Of a stretch of DNA of 64,000 bases, positions 1-11,002 are shown in pieces (within the stretch, counting starts at the first letter, position 1; each line of letters begins with the position of its first letter). Source of the DNA: Tricholoma matsutake (taxonomy: Eukaryota; Basidiomycota; Agaricomycetes; Agaricales; Tricholomataceae); the NCBI GenBank assembly GCA_026075535.2, contig AP026546.1, forward strand, positions 5,952,001-6,016,000, in the 5' to 3' direction. Below the pieces are notes generated by a model. It had not been told where the DNA came from, did not search any database, and saw only the letters and a program-made list of their open reading frames with translations. The position numbers and the translations under genes are program-made.

Positions 1-116
1 TATGCCCTTACTTTCCAAGTGCCTCCTTGAGATCATTGCTGTCATTGGGCAAGTACAAATTACCCTGATGACTAAAGTGTTGGGGGAAAAAAATATGGAG
101 AGTGCGGCACACGTAC

Positions 117-809
117 TCAGAGAAGATAGGACAGATGAAATGCAGCAGCTGCAAAGTTTTGGATAATCTTTGCCCTGTGAACATTCCCAGTGGCATGACA
201 AACCACGTGATAACAGGCAGAGAGCCAATCATCAACAGTTGTTGCATTAAGAAACATATATGTGCTATCAGATTCCATGCTTGCGATCACAGTTTGATGA
301 CTTTGGGCCAGTCACCCATAGTTGCATGGCCCTGAGAGGTATATTTTTAAACAGGCAAGTAGTGTTACAGAGAAAAAGAGACGCACAATCTTATCAACGA
401 ATGGCACTTCCCCCCTTTCTTTGGAATTGCTCTCTGATGCCATATCAAAAACAAATGTGACTACATCCAGGAGGCTATACTTCAGAAGTTCCTTCACAAG
501 TATGTTGGGCTTTTTCTCAGGAAAGTCACTGGTTAGACAAAATCTTTGCAGGACCATCAATTTCTCCATTCCTGTAAAGTATGTTGACCTGGATTGGCAC
601 AAGTTCTCCTGCTCACAAATCACACCCAAGTATGCCTTAGCAGAATAAGCATTAACAGAAAATAATTGAAAAGTGAGTCAACTCACACACACATTAGATA
701 CCGCTGTTTCTAGTTTATCAAGACCACTGGGGGCAGAGACAACATCCATTTTCCAAGGAATGTCTTTGAAAAAGGTGCTTGTGGTACAAAATTTCTCCTG
801 GTCAGCCAT
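117..809 (-). pseudogene. Hypothetical gene, two exons, one internal stop
   Basis: Not recognised. An ATG at 809 opens a 41-codon exon (809-687) ending at a GTGAGT donor. A 51-base intron (686-636) ends in AAG, and the second exon is read in the same phase from 635 to a stop at 117-119. One TGA at 312-314 interrupts the second exon, but the frame stays open and protein-like on both sides, so I read it as a decayed gene of about 213 codons; a CGA or TGG codon would give TGA by one change. The product has no signal peptide or domain I can name. It lies just outside the inverted repeat at 985-1300 and points away from it, so it may be the host gene flanking a DNA transposon. The exon structure is inferred from splice signals and frame only. 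Confidence 0.45.
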
Positions 810-984
810 TTTGTCCTAGCACTCCAACCTTGAACTTCAGTTATGGCACTTGAGTGACAAGAAGTCAGACTCAACACCAGTGCAGGTGATGAAAAGTCAG
901 ACCAGCACTTTTAACTGCAGCCAGGAATATGGCAAGATACGACGAGAATGAGACTCGGACTTTAAGCTTCAAGAACAAGGGCTG

Positions 985-1300
985 CCGCCACTTTGAACTT
1001 GAATTTCGGTGGCTGTGTAAGATTTGCCTGCGGTTAACCTTAACCCTACATTAGCATGAGAACTTGAGACAGCTGAGTCAGAGGTTTCAAGTTCAAGAGC
1101 CTGAGCCTGAACTTGAACTTAAAAGCTTGAAGTGTACTTCCAACTTGAAGCTTGCCGCTTCTTTCCGCTCTCCATTTTCTCCTACTCGTTTTTTGTCACC
1201 TGCCTTGAGTCTGACTTTTTGTCACTCAATCCTACATTTGGATTCTGTCAAGTTGTCTGTGGACGCCTTTGGTGCCTTGAACTTGAAGGCTCAACACTAT
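985..1300. repeat. Left arm of a degenerate inverted repeat
   Basis: Read inward, this arm contains GTGGCTGTGTA, then TTAACCCTA, then ACATTAGC followed by TGAGAA, then a TTTGTCACCTGCC and GTCTGACTTTTTGTCA pair, then GCCTTTGG and CCTTGAAC. The same motifs occur in the same order on the reverse strand at 36800-36537. The motif around 850-905 (AAAAGTCAGACC) is a further inverted copy of the inner part, so the left arm is partly palindromic. The two arms bracket the hypothetical gene at 1448-28878 and the Plavaka transposase remains, so they may be the ends of one large DNA transposon. The exact termini and the target duplication are not resolved. Confidence 0.5.
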
Positions 1301-1447
1301 ATTTACATCATTTGTAAGCCCTTGCCTGTACCTCTCTTACTAGTACTAAGTAGTATTCTCATGGCTAGCAGGAACTCATCAAAATGACTGCTGTGCTTGT
1401 GGATGATAATTTGCTGAGGTTTTGAGTTGATTATAGTGTGTTGAATC

Positions 1448-3112
1448 TTGAGTTGGGATGGCTTCCCCGCTGAATGTGTTCTTACAGGGCCCATTGGTGC
1501 GACGGATGGCAAAGTCGGGGCTCTCCTCTTCAACAGAGAATATTTTGTCACCACTCCTAATCGAACCTTCATTTCCAAACTGCCAGCTGGAGACCATAAA
1601 GTAATGATGCGCGCTGACAGCCTCTATGCAGATGACGATCCTATTCTCTGGCCACAGCCTTATAATGTGTTTAACTGTCACCACAGTGCAATTCCTAGGG
1701 CTAAATCACTTTCCACCCATTTAATTATATGGTGGGAACCTACACACAAGGACTTTATACCCTTGAGGGACCCAGCATCCCCCATTCGGGGCCTTGGCAA
1801 GCTATCAGATTCAAAGCTGGGCGAGCTGAAGTGTTCAGTGTCAATTTTGTTATCTCAGGTCCAAGCATTCATGTCGAATTCATCCAAATCTTGGGTGCCA
1901 CCTACCCTTGGTCCAATGGTTAAAATGATCGAGCATGGCCTTGTCCATCTTGGGTCGTCGGTATGGACAAACTTCCATCAGATGGTGTTTGGTGTGAGGG
2001 ATGTGCAAATGTGTTGGCTTGATGTAATGGCAATGTTGGATTACATGGAGGTGTACAAACCCTGGATGGACTCGACTAGGTTGGCAGTGGGCTCCCTGTC
2101 AGTCAAAGTTGCCAACACTGTTGGTGTTTTCACCAATGATATTTGCATTGCGCAGGACTTTTTCCATGCAGGCCTTCCATTCTGGTTGACATGGCCGGCC
2201 TCAGACCTTGGCCAAACAAATATACTCGCAGTCATCCCGCTTATGGTACCACACCACTATGGGATCTGCTTTGAGCCACACCACTTCAATTACCCTATTA
2301 TATACCAGGGCCCGGCTAGTTCTCATTACAAGCATGAGGCAATCTTACTGTATGCTCGCAACTTCCTGTGCTATCCAGATTTGTTCACCCTCCATGCCAG
2401 TGAAATGAATACATCCGCATCAGGACACGTAGAAGCCTTAGTAAGATCAAAAGACAGACCAGGCGCCAGGGCCATTGGGGGAGTTAGCCAACAATATGGT
2501 GCCAACAAGGGTAAGGGAAAAGGAGTTCTACGTAAGTAACCAGAGTTGTTTTGTCATCCATCAACTCACCCTCCCACAACAGATAATAAGTGGAAATCTT
2601 CAAATCCGCCAATGGGCCACGACAAGTTTGATGTGTACAAGAGCCCCCTCATGCCACTCCCAATTCCTGCCTGGCGTGATGCGTTGAAGGCAGTTAAAAG
2701 GGACGAACCCCCGGCATCTTATCACACATGTTATCTATTTCCTGAGGCAGCAATTTTTGCTTCCACCAACGAGGCTCGCTGTGCAAAATTCTTTGCCACA
2801 TGGAAAGTATTTCAACCTGCCTGCATCTTATGAGTATTTTCAGCGGAAAGCTCAGCATCTCCCTTGTCCGGTCAACAGTGGCATGATTTTCTTCTTGATG
2901 GGCTTGTGGCATGCAGCCACAAGCCAAGTTTAATTCATCAACGTGAACAAGTCAAGGCCATCTTTGCAGATGCTTTGGATGAACTCCAGATTGACCTTTG
3001 TCCTCCACCATCTGACAGTTGTCCCACAGTGCCAGTTGATGAGGCACAGAAAATCCTATGGGAATTGACTGAGCTTAATTTCCACTTTGAGCTTTTGGCC
3101 CTTGACAAGCAT
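1448..3112 (+). pseudogene. Multi-copy fungal hypothetical gene, 5' part, split by B1
   Basis: A long open frame runs from about 1448 to 2531. The true start is not clear: no ATG opens this frame, and an ATG at 1384 would need an intron to connect. A GTAAGT donor at 2532 and an acceptor at 2581-2582 define a 51-base intron, and exon 2 continues in phase from 2583. A TGA at 2831-2833 interrupts exon 2, with the frame open beyond it. The coding sequence stops at 3112, where retrotransposon B1 is inserted after an AAG CAT pair, and continues in frame at 28529-28878. The sequence resembles a protein family I know from many Agaricomycete genomes near transposons, with conserved stretches such as FELLALDK before the break and WQERLPFLLAVR after it. 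Its function is unknown and I do not assign one. Confidence 0.65.
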
Positions 3113-3845
3113 TGTTAAGGGCGAAGCCTCAACCACTCGATCTAGTCGATGTCGTTCGACGAGGTGCTTCCTCGACGAGTCGTTCGGCACTAGTCTTACT
3201 CGGAGCGTCTGATGTAAGATAGGTAGTGCACTCTAGCAGGGCTTCTGCATAGAGTCGTTCAGGTTCATGCACTAAGGGGCTTCCTTAGTGGTTTTGAGTA
3301 AGTTTGCGAGTTGCAAGTTAAGGCTGTTAATTGCCTAGATCTAAACTAAGGACATCCCTACTACAAGTCGCAGTACTTATACTAGTAGGAAGGTCCTTAT
3401 CGTCCAATTGGAAAGGTAGATGCGTATCAGGTATGAATAGAAACAATAGGCCTCATGCCTTGCATGAGGCATCCGATGTCACAGAGTGCTGCGGTGCAGC
3501 ATGTCAGGAAACAATAACAGATAAGCCTCATGCCTAGCATGAGGTGTCCGATGTCACGGATCTGATGTCAAGGATCCGATGTCGATCATGAGAGTCCGAT
3601 GTCACGGACCTCATGTCAGGGGGCTGTCGTATCACAGCATGTGTGGGAGTGGGTTTGGGTGCATGGAGTCACCATGCATCAAGGGTGCCTTCCATGGGAA
3701 GGGGATCAAATGCATGCAGTTGGCATGCATCGTGTGTGTGTCTGGTGTCAAGGACATGCCCTAGGCATGAATCAAGGGGTGCCTCCTGTCTGGAGGGGAT
3801 CGTTGGGTGTGTCGGGTTCCATGAGTTACAAGGAAAATTGTAACA
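3113..3845 (-). repeat. B1 3' LTR (733 bp)
   Basis: It starts TGTTAAGGG and ends TTGTAACA, matching the copy at 27919-28528. It is 123 bp longer than the 5' LTR because an additional stretch of GATGTCACGGA-like repeats and a second GCCTCATGC hairpin lie around 3450-3600. AGCAT precedes it at 3108-3112. Confidence 0.93.
3155..3290. other. Hairpin array in B1 3' LTR with GGCTT loops
   Basis: Three short hairpins follow one another. The first is centred at 3160-3174 (stem CGAGG/CCTCG, loop TGCTT). The second spans 3230-3255 (stems ACTCTA/TAGAGT and GCAG/CTGC with one bulged A, loop GGCTT). The third spans 3270-3290 (perfect 8-bp stem CACTAAGG/CCTTAGTG, loop GGCTT). On the coding strand the loop reads AAGCC. 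The stems differ but the loop is nearly constant. Confidence 0.75.
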
Positions 3846-3858
3846 TTACCCCCTTGCT
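3846..3858 (-). other. B1 polypurine tract
   Basis: On the coding strand AGCAAGGGGGTAA directly abuts the 3' LTR, the normal place for the plus-strand DNA primer of an LTR retrotransposon. Confidence 0.7.
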
Positions 3859-4010
3859 ATGGTCGAAAGTTCCACACTTCAACCTAAATCTTCGTCTCTC
3901 CTTCGTGGTCTGATCGGGCGTGATCTGGATATGTGGGTAGGTCAGGGTCGAGGGGTACAATGGAGGAATAATTCATGTCTGAACTCAGACCATGATCAGG
4001 TTCTTCTGGT

Positions 4011-4214
4011 TCATGCTGCCCTGGGTAGCAGTGTCAAGGAGTCGGTAGTATCGTTGAAAGGGGGGCATTGCAGGATGGCAAATTCAATGTCTGTAATCAA
4101 GGGTTTGGGTTCTGTTTGGAAGATGGCGTAGAGGCAGAATGCGAAGGTTAGGGCTGCCGCTGCAGCCAGGGTCATGCCAACGATGATGGCGAGGATCGTA
4201 ATCCCTGTGAGCAT
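4011..4214 (-). CDS. Small one-pass membrane ORF in env position of B1
   Basis: This intact 67-residue frame starts ATG at 4214. Residues 4-33 are almost entirely hydrophobic (ILAIIVGMTLAAAAALTFAF is the core), which fits one membrane span or an uncleaved signal anchor, followed by a proline-rich and acidic tail (ITDIEF). B2 encodes a close homologue at 48016-48162 in the same place, between the chromodomain and the 3' LTR. The nucleotide sequences differ mainly at third codon positions while the first 48 residues stay alike, so selection on the protein is likely. B1 continues about 19 residues past the B2 stop. It follows the zinc-knuckle ORF by 39 bases. The position is that of an env-like third ORF, but one short helix is not an envelope protein. 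Its function is unknown. Confidence 0.65.
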   Translation of the reverse strand: MLTGITILAIIVGMTLAAAAALTFAFCLYAIFQTEPKPLITDIEFAILQCPPFNDTTDSLTLLPRAA

Positions 4215-4253
4215 GGGTCTGTCTTGTCATGCCATCGTCTTGAGCTCTGCCTT

Positions 4254-4979
4254 TTAAATCCTTCCATATGGCACCCCTGTCATGTTTCCCATTGCGTCGT
4301 CATCAAAATCATTGTATCCGGAGTTAAAGAAGAGCCACTGTCTGTGTTCAGCTTCTCTTTGATTGGTCTCTTGATCTTTCCGAGGTTTCTCCAGGCAGTT
4401 CATCCTATAGTGTCCAGGGCCTCACTGTTTGCAATACTTGCAAATATATCGTGGGCAAATCAGGCCGAAATGGCCTATCTCTTGGCAGATGAAACATCTG
4501 GCATGTCTCATGTGTGGGGGGGACCAAGGCGGTTGGGTGGTTTTCAGTTCGGGTTTGGGGGTGGTCAGATTGATTACTTCAGGTGCCCTAGGCACGATCT
4601 TCGGGTTCTTCATAGAACGGGAGGAGTCTCCAGAGGGAGCTTATCGTTCATCTCTGTTGCTCCACTCGCTGAATGGCAAGGGCGAGGTCGGTGGTCGTCT
4701 GTGTCGATCTAGGGGGGTGTGAGGTCTCTCCTTGGCTATTCTCGGTCTGTCTGACTGCAGTGCAATCATCTCCTGGATCGTCTGTTTGATCCCCAGGGCA
4801 TCTGCATTGTTCATTGCTTCTTCTAGATTTTGTTCCATCTGCTCGATAGTGCTAGCATAGTAGAAGCACATCCTGGCTAGATGGTATCTTGGTGGATCGT
4901 GGGCGAGGTGAACACGAAGGGCGTCAGCGTTCAATCGGTTTCATAGGTAGTCTTGGGTGAATCGACGTTTGGCAGGCAT
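4254..4979 (-). pseudogene. B1 extra ORF with two zinc knuckles
   Basis: A single frame of 241 codons runs from ATG 4979 to TAA 4254-4256, with three internal stops near 4944, at 4641 and at 4422. The N-terminal third is helical and acidic (motif ASTIEQMEQNLEEAMNNAD). The middle is basic and proline-rich. The C-terminal part carries CFICQEIGHFGLIC, a canonical CX2CX4HX4C knuckle, then CKYC and GPGHYRMNC, which form a second knuckle interrupted by the stop at 4422. It starts 47 bases after the chromodomain stop and ends 39 bases before the membrane ORF. B2 lacks it. It is separate from the B1 gag, which has its own knuckle, so it may be a second nucleic-acid-binding protein of the element or a captured gene. 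Comparable two-knuckle ORFs exist in Agaricomycete genomes as far as I recall; the role is unknown. Confidence 0.6.
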
Positions 4980-5026
4980 ATTGGGGAGCGTTGTTGCGGG
5001 AAGAAAGAGGGGTTTTTGGATCTTCA

Positions 5027-6121
5027 TTAGAGGTGGTACCTCTTCTTATATGCCATCAGGATCTCGGGGGCATTTTTCGAGTTCAATTCGGGTTCCCATG
5101 TGTTTTTGGATGTCAGGTAGTCAACCCATTTCACAAGGTAACAGCGTGTCTTGCTGTGCTTCTTGTGTGCGATGATCGCTTCCACTTCGTATTTGTTTTC
5201 TCCTTCCACAAGGTCAGGTGGTGGAGTCAGGAAGTTCCGTCCATGAGTGTTGTTCTCATGGTATCGTGTGAGTAAAGCCGCATGGAATACCGGGTGGATC
5301 TTGCATCTCGGCGGCAGTTTCAATCAGTATGTCATTCTTGACAGGGCATCTTCAATCACGAAGGGCCCTTCTCGTTTTGGCGCCAATTTTCTCATTGGGT
5401 AGCCAATCTTCAGGTTCTTGGAGTCAAGCCATACTTGTTCTCCAACCTTGAACGGTTCATATCGCCCTTTCATTCGGGTGGCCATAGCCTGTCTGGCTAG
5501 TTCATGTGTGGCAAGAGTGTCCCTTCTCGCAGAGAGAAGTTCTTGGATTCTCTGTTCAGTGGCCGGCACATTCGTCTTTTTGTAAGGGGTGGGGATAGCA
5601 TGTGGCTGATATCCCATCATCAAGTAAAACGGCGAATGTTTTACTGTGGAGTGCGTCTTCTGGTTATGCGCGAATTCTGTTGTTGGGAGATAACACTCCC
5701 AATCTTCAGGTTTGTTCAAACAGAACATGTGGAGGTAAACCTCTAGCTCTTGGTTTACTCGCTCCGTTTCTCCGTCGGTCTGGGGGTGATAGGCGGTGCT
5801 CATGGATAGCTTGATTCTGAGCAGTCATCCAAGTTCTCAGAAGAGTTTGGACGCAAATCGAGGGTCTCTGTCTGAGATGATTCTTCCATGGAGTCCAAAT
5901 CTGGTGTACACATGGCACAGGTAAAGGTCTGCAGCGCCAAGTGCATCAATTGTCTTTGCGCAAGGGATAAAAATTACCCCCTTTGTAAGACCATGGTCTA
6001 CCATGACCATGATTGAGTCAAATCCGTTTATCATGGGCAAGTCCATGATAAAATCTGTCATTACCAGCTCGAATGGTCTGCTGGTGTTGGATGATATCGG
6101 TGTCGGCGGTGGGGTTGTCGG
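5027..6121 (-). pseudogene. B1 integrase core, C-terminal domain and chromodomain
   Basis: The frame continues the B1 integrase after the element C insertion. It contains the catalytic core start (MTDFIMDLP around 6061), the second aspartate in SDRDPRF (about 5865), and the glutamate in HPQTDGETE (about 5790). It then has a GPF-type C-terminal segment, and ends in a chromodomain of about 50 residues with YEVEAIIAHKK and YLVKWVDYLTSKNTWEP (about 5200-5080). In-frame stops lie at 5837, near 5828 and at 5324. The product would integrate cDNA, and the chromodomain would target chromatin. The corresponding B2 region (48173-49426) aligns throughout, which is how the stops were placed. Confidence 0.9.
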
Positions 6122-6344
6122 TGTAATGAAAGCACTCTAGTGCCTTGGTCACTTAGAGGAATAGGGACAAGTAAATTGGAACTTGGTATGAATTAAACGG
6201 AGAATGAGAACTAACTAAGACATTGTTTTGCGAGGTCAATATGTGAGCATGTGATTGTGTATATTAGTAATGTCCCAGAAGGGAAAAGGTAACGCGGATA
6301 GGAAACTGGTGAGGTAGTAAGATAATTGAGGGAATTATCTTACA
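6122..6344 (-). repeat. Element C 3' LTR
   Basis: The 223-bp sequence is nearly identical to 11692-11914. It begins TGTAATGAAAGC and ends ATCTTACA. Only a weak purine run lies on its coding-strand upstream side (6345-6370). Confidence 0.9.
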
Positions 6345-6369
6345 CTTGCATATGCCCTATTTAGTGAGA

Positions 6370-8650
6370 TCAATGATTCTCCAGTTCATAGAGTGCCAGT
6401 GCCTCCGTCTCAAGAAGCTCCGAACAAGGTAGCCAGAGGTTGTGTTCCGGTCCATACCCACTCCAGCGCACGAGAAATTGGTGGCCTCTTCCCCTAGGTC
6501 GACGGTCAAGGATCCTGTCAATGAAATACTCGGATGTGCCATCCTCTGTTACCAGTGGTTTAGGTGCGGTCTGGGCGCAATTAGGGAAAAGGGTATTGTT
6601 GTTCAGCACATGTGTTCGCAAATGGGCAACATGAAACATAGGGTGCACCTTCGATGTGGGAGGTAGTTTGAGCTTGTAGGCGGAGCTTTCAGGGAAAGCT
6701 TAAAGGATTTCGTATGGGCCGTCGAACCTTGGCATGAATTTCACAACATGTCCATCTTTTGCTCGTATGTAATCTTGTCGTCTGTGCGCAGTCGCGAGCA
6801 TGACTTTGTCTCCTACCTGGTACGTGGGGTCAGGTAAGTGCTCCTTGTTTGCAAAGTGAGCCTGGTGTAGTTTTGCTGTGAGGAGGCCATCCTTTGCTGT
6901 GTTCGTTTCCTCTTCCATGGCTTCCATGAATGCATGCGCGTCCACTTCTTCTGGTGCTGCATCCTCCCTTTGTACGGTGTTCATAGGTGTGATGAGAGGT
7001 GGTAACATGCATGGTGATCGTCCAGTCTTGAGTACAAAAGGTGATACCCCAGTGGATGCGTTCGATGTGTTCATGATGTCAAATTGAACCTTGGGTAACG
7101 CCTTCACCCACCCCTTCTGATTTCATTCTACATGGAAATGCAGGCAATGGACTACCGTTTTGTTAGAATGCTCTGATGAGCCATCGGTTTGCAGGTGGTA
7201 CACTGTCGAGAGCTTGTGGTTGACCCCCGTGAGTTTCATCAAGGCCCGCCAGAATTTGGACACGAAAATTTTGTCGTGGTCACTGATGATCTCTAGTGGG
7301 CATCCGTTTTCACAATACCATTTGTCGAAAAATAGAAATGCAAAGTCTTCCGCTGACATGTCTCCTCTGCAAGGTACAATCTGCATGTCTGCACCCAGGT
7401 GGTCAGTCATTGTGATGATTGTGTTGAAACCGTCGTCTTTTGGCAAGGGTCCTATGAAGTCGATAGCTACCGAGTCAAAACATTTATCTGGTATAGGAAG
7501 AGGATGGAGAGGTCCCGCTGCTTTGGACGTGGTCAATTTGTTCCGCTGGCAGTCCATGCAGCTTGGAATGTAACCTCGCGCCAAGTCTCTCTGCATGTTG
7601 GGCCAGAAAATTTCATTTCGGAGGTTGCCATAGGATTTTTCTGTTCCGAAATGGCCAAGGTTATCATGGGCCAGTTTGAATAGCTGTTCACGGAGATCCT
7701 TGTATTTGGGGATCACAAGTCTATCGCCGATGAAAAGAAGTCCGTGTTTCAGGGAGATGTTCAGTTTCGTGTCCAACATACCCCGTTTGAGATCGTCAAG
7801 CATACTTAGACACCAAGGGTCTGCACGGTAGCCATTCTTTATCCTGGTGATCAGTTTTGGGTCAGTTTGAATGGAAAAGATTGCCGATATGACAGTGGGA
7901 GGGGACGTCGTGTCTACAGAGTCAGGGAGTCTCGATAAAGCATCTGTGACGGTGTTCTGTTCCCCATTGATGTAAGTTATGGTGTATTCATATTGGGAAA
8001 GGTATTCCATCCAACAAGCTTGTTGTCGCGATAGATCTCACTGGAAATTGAAGTTCTGTAGTGTTTTGTGATCTGTGCAGATGTGGATATGAGATCCAAG
8101 TAGGTCCACTCGCCACTTTTTCAAGGCTCTCATGATTGCCAGCATCTCTTGTTCGTGCACTGGGTAGTTGTGCTCTGCGCTGTTCATCTGCCGGCTCTCG
8201 AACACAACAGGCTGAGCCGCTTCCCAAGTCTCGCCAAAGGATAGAATGGCACCTGTCCTCCTCTTGCTTGTGTCGCACATCACGAAGATTTTGTTACTAC
8301 TGGGGTTCTCATGATCAATTGTTGTCAAACAATCTCTCCCAATGACCAGTCGTTTTATGTTATCAAACGCTGCTTGGTGGTTAGCTGTCCATGTCAGGAA
8401 GTTGCTGTTATGTTCCTTTCGAGTGAGTGGTGTGAGTATGGTGGTGTACTCGGCTAATGTGGGGAGGAATGATGCGATGTAACAGACTAGACCAAGAAAC
8501 TGTCGAACATGCTTCGCAGATTTGGGTGCTGGCCAGTTGAGAATATGGAGTACTTTGGATTGGTCTGCCTCGATGCCCTGTGCTGAGATGTGATGCCCCA
8601 GAAAGTCTAGTTCTGTTGTGAAAAGCGTGGATTTCTTTAGTGAACAATAT
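6370..8650 (-). pseudogene. Element C pol 3' half: RNase H, integrase, chromodomain
   Basis: From about 8645 the frame runs to 6370 with three stops (near 8038, 7120 and 6700). In order it encodes the RT thumb and connection (EADQSKVLHILNWPAP), RNase H (VMCDTSKRRTGAI near 8270, HEQEMLAIMRALKKW, CTDHKTL) and the integrase. The integrase has its HHCC domain (GHFGTEKSY, CMDCQRN) and a catalytic core with FIGPLPKDDGFNTI and SDHDKIFVSKFW; E is in HLQTDGSSEHSNK. A chromodomain follows (YFIDRILDRR, FLVRWSGYGPEHNLW, 6520-6400). A frameshift near 8650 separates this part from the upstream gag-RT frame. The domain order is the Ty3/gypsy order. Confidence 0.88.
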
Positions 8651-11002
8651 AGTAAGGGCCTCGAGTACTAGAGTCACGTTTGTCTTGTGTTCCTCAAGAG
8701 TATTGGACCAGATGATCACATCATCAAGATATATGTGGCATATTCTCCCAATCAGATCTTTAAGAGCCAGTGTAACACACCTCTGATGTGTTGCGGGAGA
8801 ATTGCACATGCCCATCGGCATCACGACCCACTCCCATAGACTGAATGGAGTAAGCATTGCAGTGTACTTTATGTCGTCTGGGTGCACAAGCGTCTGGAAA
8901 AATGAATTCGTCATATCTATCTTCCCCCAGATTTTGCCTTTAGTGCAGTCTGCCAGAATGTCATCAATTTGCGGGAGGGGGTAGTTATCGGGAAGAGTCA
9001 ATCGGTTCAAGTGACAATAGTTGTTCACCCAACGCAGGAGAACCGTTGGATCTGCTTTCAGTATTATGAAGGAGGGTGATGCATATGGGGATGAAGATGG
9101 GCGGATCCTGCCTGCCGCCACATGCTGATCAATTAGTGTTTTCCACCCGGTTCAATATTTCCATGGACAGCCATAAGCACACGATAAAGATATGGGAGCT
9201 CCAGGGAGTAGGTGGATACGGTCTTTTGGCAGGTCTTTGACATGCAGTATGTCAGATGGGAATTGGTCGACAAACGTGGTTTTCATTTGCTGGTCTAGTT
9301 TATGCAGTGTTGCTTCTCCTGCCAATTGTGCAATCCAAGTCTTGATGGTCGCCACGATGTCAGGTGGCCCAGTTGTAAATTGTGTCATATCAAAGCGGTG
9401 GACATTTTCATCAAAGAGGGCCATCAATTCCATGTGAATGAGAATTCTGGTTTTCCTGGCGCTTCGTTGGCCTTCCTTAATTTGGCAGGCTTCAAGCTTA
9501 TGACGTTGAGATGGTGTTTTTGTAATAGTCCGTTGATGTAGTTTTGGGTCGGGGGGGTTGAGTAAATCATAGCCAGATTCTTTCGCAACAGCAGTCCAAA
9601 GTTCAGCATCTACAACAATTTTATTTTTCACGAGAAAGTCGAGGCCCAGTATTAAGTCATTGTGGAGTTCAGGGCAGATAATAGCATTGATAACATGGGA
9701 GTGCCAGAGGGCGTCTGGTGATTGGATTGATAATCTACAATATTGAGTCAAAACGAGAGGAGTCGATGTGTTGTTGGACTTCGTGAATGCACCGAAAACT
9801 GAGAGAGGCTTGAAGAGGGGTTTTGCAGTGAGGCACAGAATTTTGGCGAGATGGCTAGAAATCAAGACTGGAGACGAGCCATGATCAATTAGTGCTTCAA
9901 CAGGGGTAGGGGCACAAGTGGCAGGGGCATCAATACAACATGTCCAACAAAGATGTTGTGGGAGAGTAAAAGGCAAAGTTACGTACTCGTCAACTTCGTT
10001 CACGTCCATGAAATCATCTGAATCTCCGTTGCTCTCGCTGTCCTCGAACACAGCGTCAGCTTCAAAGATAGCGGCGACTGTGGTGCTTGTTGTCTGCAAC
10101 ACCGCCTGTATCTTGTCGTACACGGCCTTCGCTTTGGCAGCAAACATGGCCGTCACCTTCTTGCAGTCCTCGAGGGTTGGGCAGGGGTTGGTGCAGTTGC
10201 ATCCGAGGTGTCCCACATAGAAGACTCGGCATTTGTAGCATCCCATGTGTTGCCTTAGCAGCGTCTTCTCGTCATCAGTCAGGGGTTTAAGAGGGGTGGT
10301 GTATGTGATGGCTGGGGTACTGGTGGAGCTTTTGATGTTGGGTGCCGATGAGTCACGCAAAATGTTACTTGCTTTTGCCGCGTGGGATACCCATCCTGTG
10401 CAGCTTGCCTGCAAATCTTGTTCCAAAAGCTGTAAATGTTCCATCTATTCTTTGAAATCGGTGATAGCGTCCAGGGTGCCCTTTGTTGCGCCAGGAGCTG
10501 TCCCATTATTGGCCTTGTAGAGGCATTTCATGCCGTCTGAGAGTCGGGGAATGAGATGCAGTCTGAAACAATTGTTGGGGATGTGGTAAGCTGATTTAGC
10601 AGTGCCCAGTTTGTCGTTAGCATTCCAGACAGAGTTGACCCAGGTCAGGAAATCTGTGGACCCTTGAGGTACGATCTGGTCCTGCACAAGTTCATCTTCC
10701 CAAGAACGTGGGAGGAACTTTTTCTTGAGGGCAACAAGGAATTCTGGGAACGAGAGAGCAACAAGGCGAACCTCCTCAGCATTGATCCACAATTGTACCA
10801 CTATGGATTCGAAGTTGTAGATAATTTTCTCCACACGATCGTTGGCAGGAACATCTTTTACGGAGAAGTAGCGGCGGCACGCAGTATCGAACTGACAAAG
10901 TACTTTGATAGTCAGGCAACCCGCGGACAGAAGTGGTGCTGAAGAGGGTGAGGTCTGCTTTACTTCAGCAGATGCATACAGGGGGGCGATACTCGGAGTC
11001 AT
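8646..11002 (-). pseudogene. Element C gag, protease and RT
   Basis: One frame runs from about 11002 to 8650, broken by TAG at 10445 and TGA at 9152. The first part is a capsid-like gag segment (FPEFLVALKKKFLP). A knuckle-like CYKCRVFYVGHLGCNC with CX2CX6HX4C spacing lies near 10240. An aspartic protease follows around 9890 with ALIDHGSSPVLIS. The active site reads DHG rather than the usual DTG or DSG, and LILGLDFL marks the protease flap end. The RT starts near 9135 with AAGRIRPSSSPYASP and includes DMTNSFFQT and IYLDDVIIWS (YLDD catalytic box near 8730). It is a gag-pol fusion in a single frame, a common arrangement in fungal chromoviruses. Confidence 0.88.

Noticed and set aside
1030..1056. 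TTAACCTTAACCCTA looked like telomere repeat
   Set aside because: Only two partial units, and the same motif is part of the inverted repeat shared with 36750; not a telomere.
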